Part shown: positions 21,720 through 64,000 of the stretch, piece by piece
How positions within the stretch are numbered: position 1 is the first letter of the stretch
Layout: every line of letters begins with the position of its first letter
DNA from: Amoebidium appalachense
Taxonomy: Eukaryota; Ichthyosporea
NCBI GenBank assembly: GCA_963693365.1
Contig: CAVNZM010000004.1
Location: 992,001 to 1,056,000 of the forward strand
DNA: 64,000 bases
Direction of reading: 5' to 3'
Made by a program: the position numbers and the translations under genes
Notes under the pieces: model-generated
What the model was told of the DNA's origin: nothing
Databases searched by the model: none
The model's input: the letters and a program-made list of their open reading frames with translations, nothing else

Positions 21720-21819
21720 GAAAAGGGGGGTCTACTTATAATGTATACACTTTATGATTGTGCTTCACCAAATCTGTGTTGTCGTGTCGGTTGCAAATGT
21801 GTGCACAGTACGCAGTGTG

Positions 21820-22205
<386 letters not shown>

Positions 22206-22219
22206 ATAATAAAAAAGGA

Positions 22220-22642
22220 ATGTGGGCCCCTCCACAGGAGTCGACACTGCGCTGCACGTGCATGTAGAAGTCCTGCCCGTTTAGGCGCTTACTCCCCTCG
22301 ACGTTATCAGAAAGCTGCACGTCGTTGAGCACTGTGAATATGCGGCAGCTGGTGGTTTTTCGTTTTTCTCCGTAGCCAGCACCCAAAACGCAACACATTT
22401 TGTGTTGTTGGTGCACAGGCCGGCGCAGAGCTCAGCAGAAACGTTAGTCACGTTGACGTCCGTGTATATTCCTTCCTCTAGGGCAGAGGATTCTGCGTAT
22501 TTGTCTTTGGTAGAACCATGTAGTAGGAGTTGAAAACGAGCTCGTTCGAGGGCGGGAAAGCAGCTGGGGCGGCAGCTGCAGCCAGTGATGCTGTACTGCT
22601 GAGCACCAAAGCAAGAGGGAAAACGGCGCGAGGCATGGACAT
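22220..22642 (-). CDS. Small secreted protein, possibly PAN/apple-like, frame disrupted
   Basis: ATG at 22642 opens a classic signal peptide ([20 protein letters not shown]) whose frame stops near 22480. Two further stretches in other frames look coding: [20 protein letters not shown] with TKCVAFWV, then [19 protein letters not shown] with [13 protein letters not shown]. The Cys spacing and the C-V-A-F pattern recall PAN/apple domains, which bind carbohydrate or protein outside the cell, but this is a weak call. Two frame changes are needed; one lies in an A-rich run near 22365. No GT-AG pair in the right phase was found, so it is a pseudogene or carries indels. It lies about 1 kb downstream of the ATR stop, same strand. 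Confidence 0.35.
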
Positions 22643-22853
22643 CCGGCTACGTAGTGGTCAAAGCCGGATGTCGTCGACACCTACCATGGACATGACTTGG
22701 GTATACGTAACCAACAAATACGGCAGAACTTCTCTGCTACTAAAAAGTGAACATGGATCCGGATTATTTCCGCTGGTGGTTGGGGGGGGGGGGGGGGGGT
22801 ACGGTAATGGAAGGGGGGTGCACGTGGGGGGGGGGGGGGGGGGGGAAGAGAGC

Positions 22854-23166
<313 letters not shown>

Positions 23167-23199
23167 AGGGGGGGTTCTTGGGGCAGAATCGATCCGGAA

Positions 23200-23699
23200 A
23201 CGAAATACGATAATTAATAAATACTTTCTCAATTTATTGTACCAAACGTCAATTCCTTGTGTTGTACACGACATCATACCATTCGTTTACCAACTTATTA
23301 ATTCAAGCTGTAGCAATTCAAAGATGGGTGGCAACTCCCCATAGACGAGTTCAAAATACCCAGCATACATACCAAACATATACATACACATGATAATCAT
23401 GATAGCGTGCATACTAATACTGTACATATTTAGCGCATAAACATTTAGCGTGCATTATTATGTAAAGCATGAATACATAGTACAATGGAGTGTAGGTATG
23501 CGCTAAACGACCCTAAAAAATAATGTACACATTTCACAACCCTCCGATTGTCATGCTCCATTGAAACGTTATACATACCGGCATTTCATGCTATCAGACC
23601 TTCAAGCATGTAATGGCACATTCTAACCCATATGATGCTTCAGAATCCACACGTGACCAATACCATACATCTTCGTTCGAAAATTAGAATATGGCTATG
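23200..23699. other. AT-rich region downstream of ATR, no gene
   Basis: Unique AT-rich sequence with repeated TACATA-type words. It must contain the ATR 3' UTR and poly(A) site; no clear AATAAA was seen on the minus strand near the stop. Confidence 0.55.
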
Positions 23700-63665
<39,966 letters not shown>

Positions 63666-64000
63666 CTGCCAAAAATACAGTCAGCAATCACCAAATCTCA
63701 AATACCACGGCCCAATACTCCCAGCCTGCTTTACTCCTCCGAAAAACTATTCCCCCCCCCCCCCCCCCCCCCCCCCCCCCATCCCCCACCCACCCATCCC
63801 CACCCCACCCACCCACCCCCCTCCAAACAGACCCACCACTGCAGCCTACTAGACCCTGATAGTCTTAATGGCGTCTTTGACTAAGATTCAATAAATTTCA
63901 CCAGCGTTCGATATGCAAATGACCATTCACAGCCACGACTACCCGTCCAGAGTTACGTGTGTGGGCCTTACTATGACCCCTACTACCATGCAGCATCTAT
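63666..64000. other. Intron or upstream sequence of ATR, no exon recognised
   Basis: A C-run (63751-63780) is followed by CCCA-rich and then unique sequence with AATAAA near 63888. The next upstream ATR exon was not found and probably lies beyond the window: the exon at 63665 needs one nucleotide from it. Confidence 0.5.

Overview
The window is nuclear DNA of an intron-rich eukaryote, probably a protist or other simple eukaryote; the species cannot be told from the sequence. Exons are GC-rich and short. Introns are built largely from simple repeats: poly(C)/poly(G) runs of 15-55 bp, long (CA/TG)n, (AG/TC)n, (GAAA)n, and one 3.1-kb satellite. There is no bacterial, plasmid or viral gene organisation. 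Most apparently long reading frames lie inside these repeats and are not genes.

The main gene is a very large minus-strand ATR-type checkpoint kinase (PIKK family). It runs from beyond the right edge down to a stop at 23700-23702. I rebuilt 60 exons by hand (63665 to 23700, about 6.6 kb coding, roughly 2,200 residues). 58 of the 59 junctions keep reading phase. In order the exons give HEAT-like repeats, a UME domain, more HEAT repeats, a FAT domain, a complete PI3K-like kinase domain (its DRHGEN loop is split over two exons) and a FATC tail. The N-terminal few hundred residues lie outside the window.

The left third (0-23 kb) is an accessory landscape. A minus-strand gene (about 11.7 kb to 0.36 kb) encodes a leucine-rich-repeat protein with one C-terminal membrane helix. 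A full-length-looking LINE (ORF1 + endonuclease/RT ORF2, poly(A) tail) sits in one of its introns, in the same orientation. A plus-strand locus (13.4-21.7 kb) encodes membrane/LRR segments and holds a near-intact DIRS-order tyrosine-recombinase retrotransposon (14199-19635) with A1-ORFs-B1-A2-B2 split direct repeats. Between the two lies a promoter-like TATA box and a coiled-coil ORF. A small secreted-protein gene, possibly PAN-like and apparently frameshifted, lies at 22.2-22.6 kb.

Points most worth a second look: the recurring intron layout of the ATR gene (C-run just after the donor, CA-repeat just before the acceptor); two probable GC-AG introns in the kinase domain; a minisatellite made of copies of an exon/intron junction, giving decoy splice donors; the 45-bp satellite carrying a CACGTG palindrome in nearly every unit; and two divergent LRR loci that each carry an intron-borne retrotransposon.
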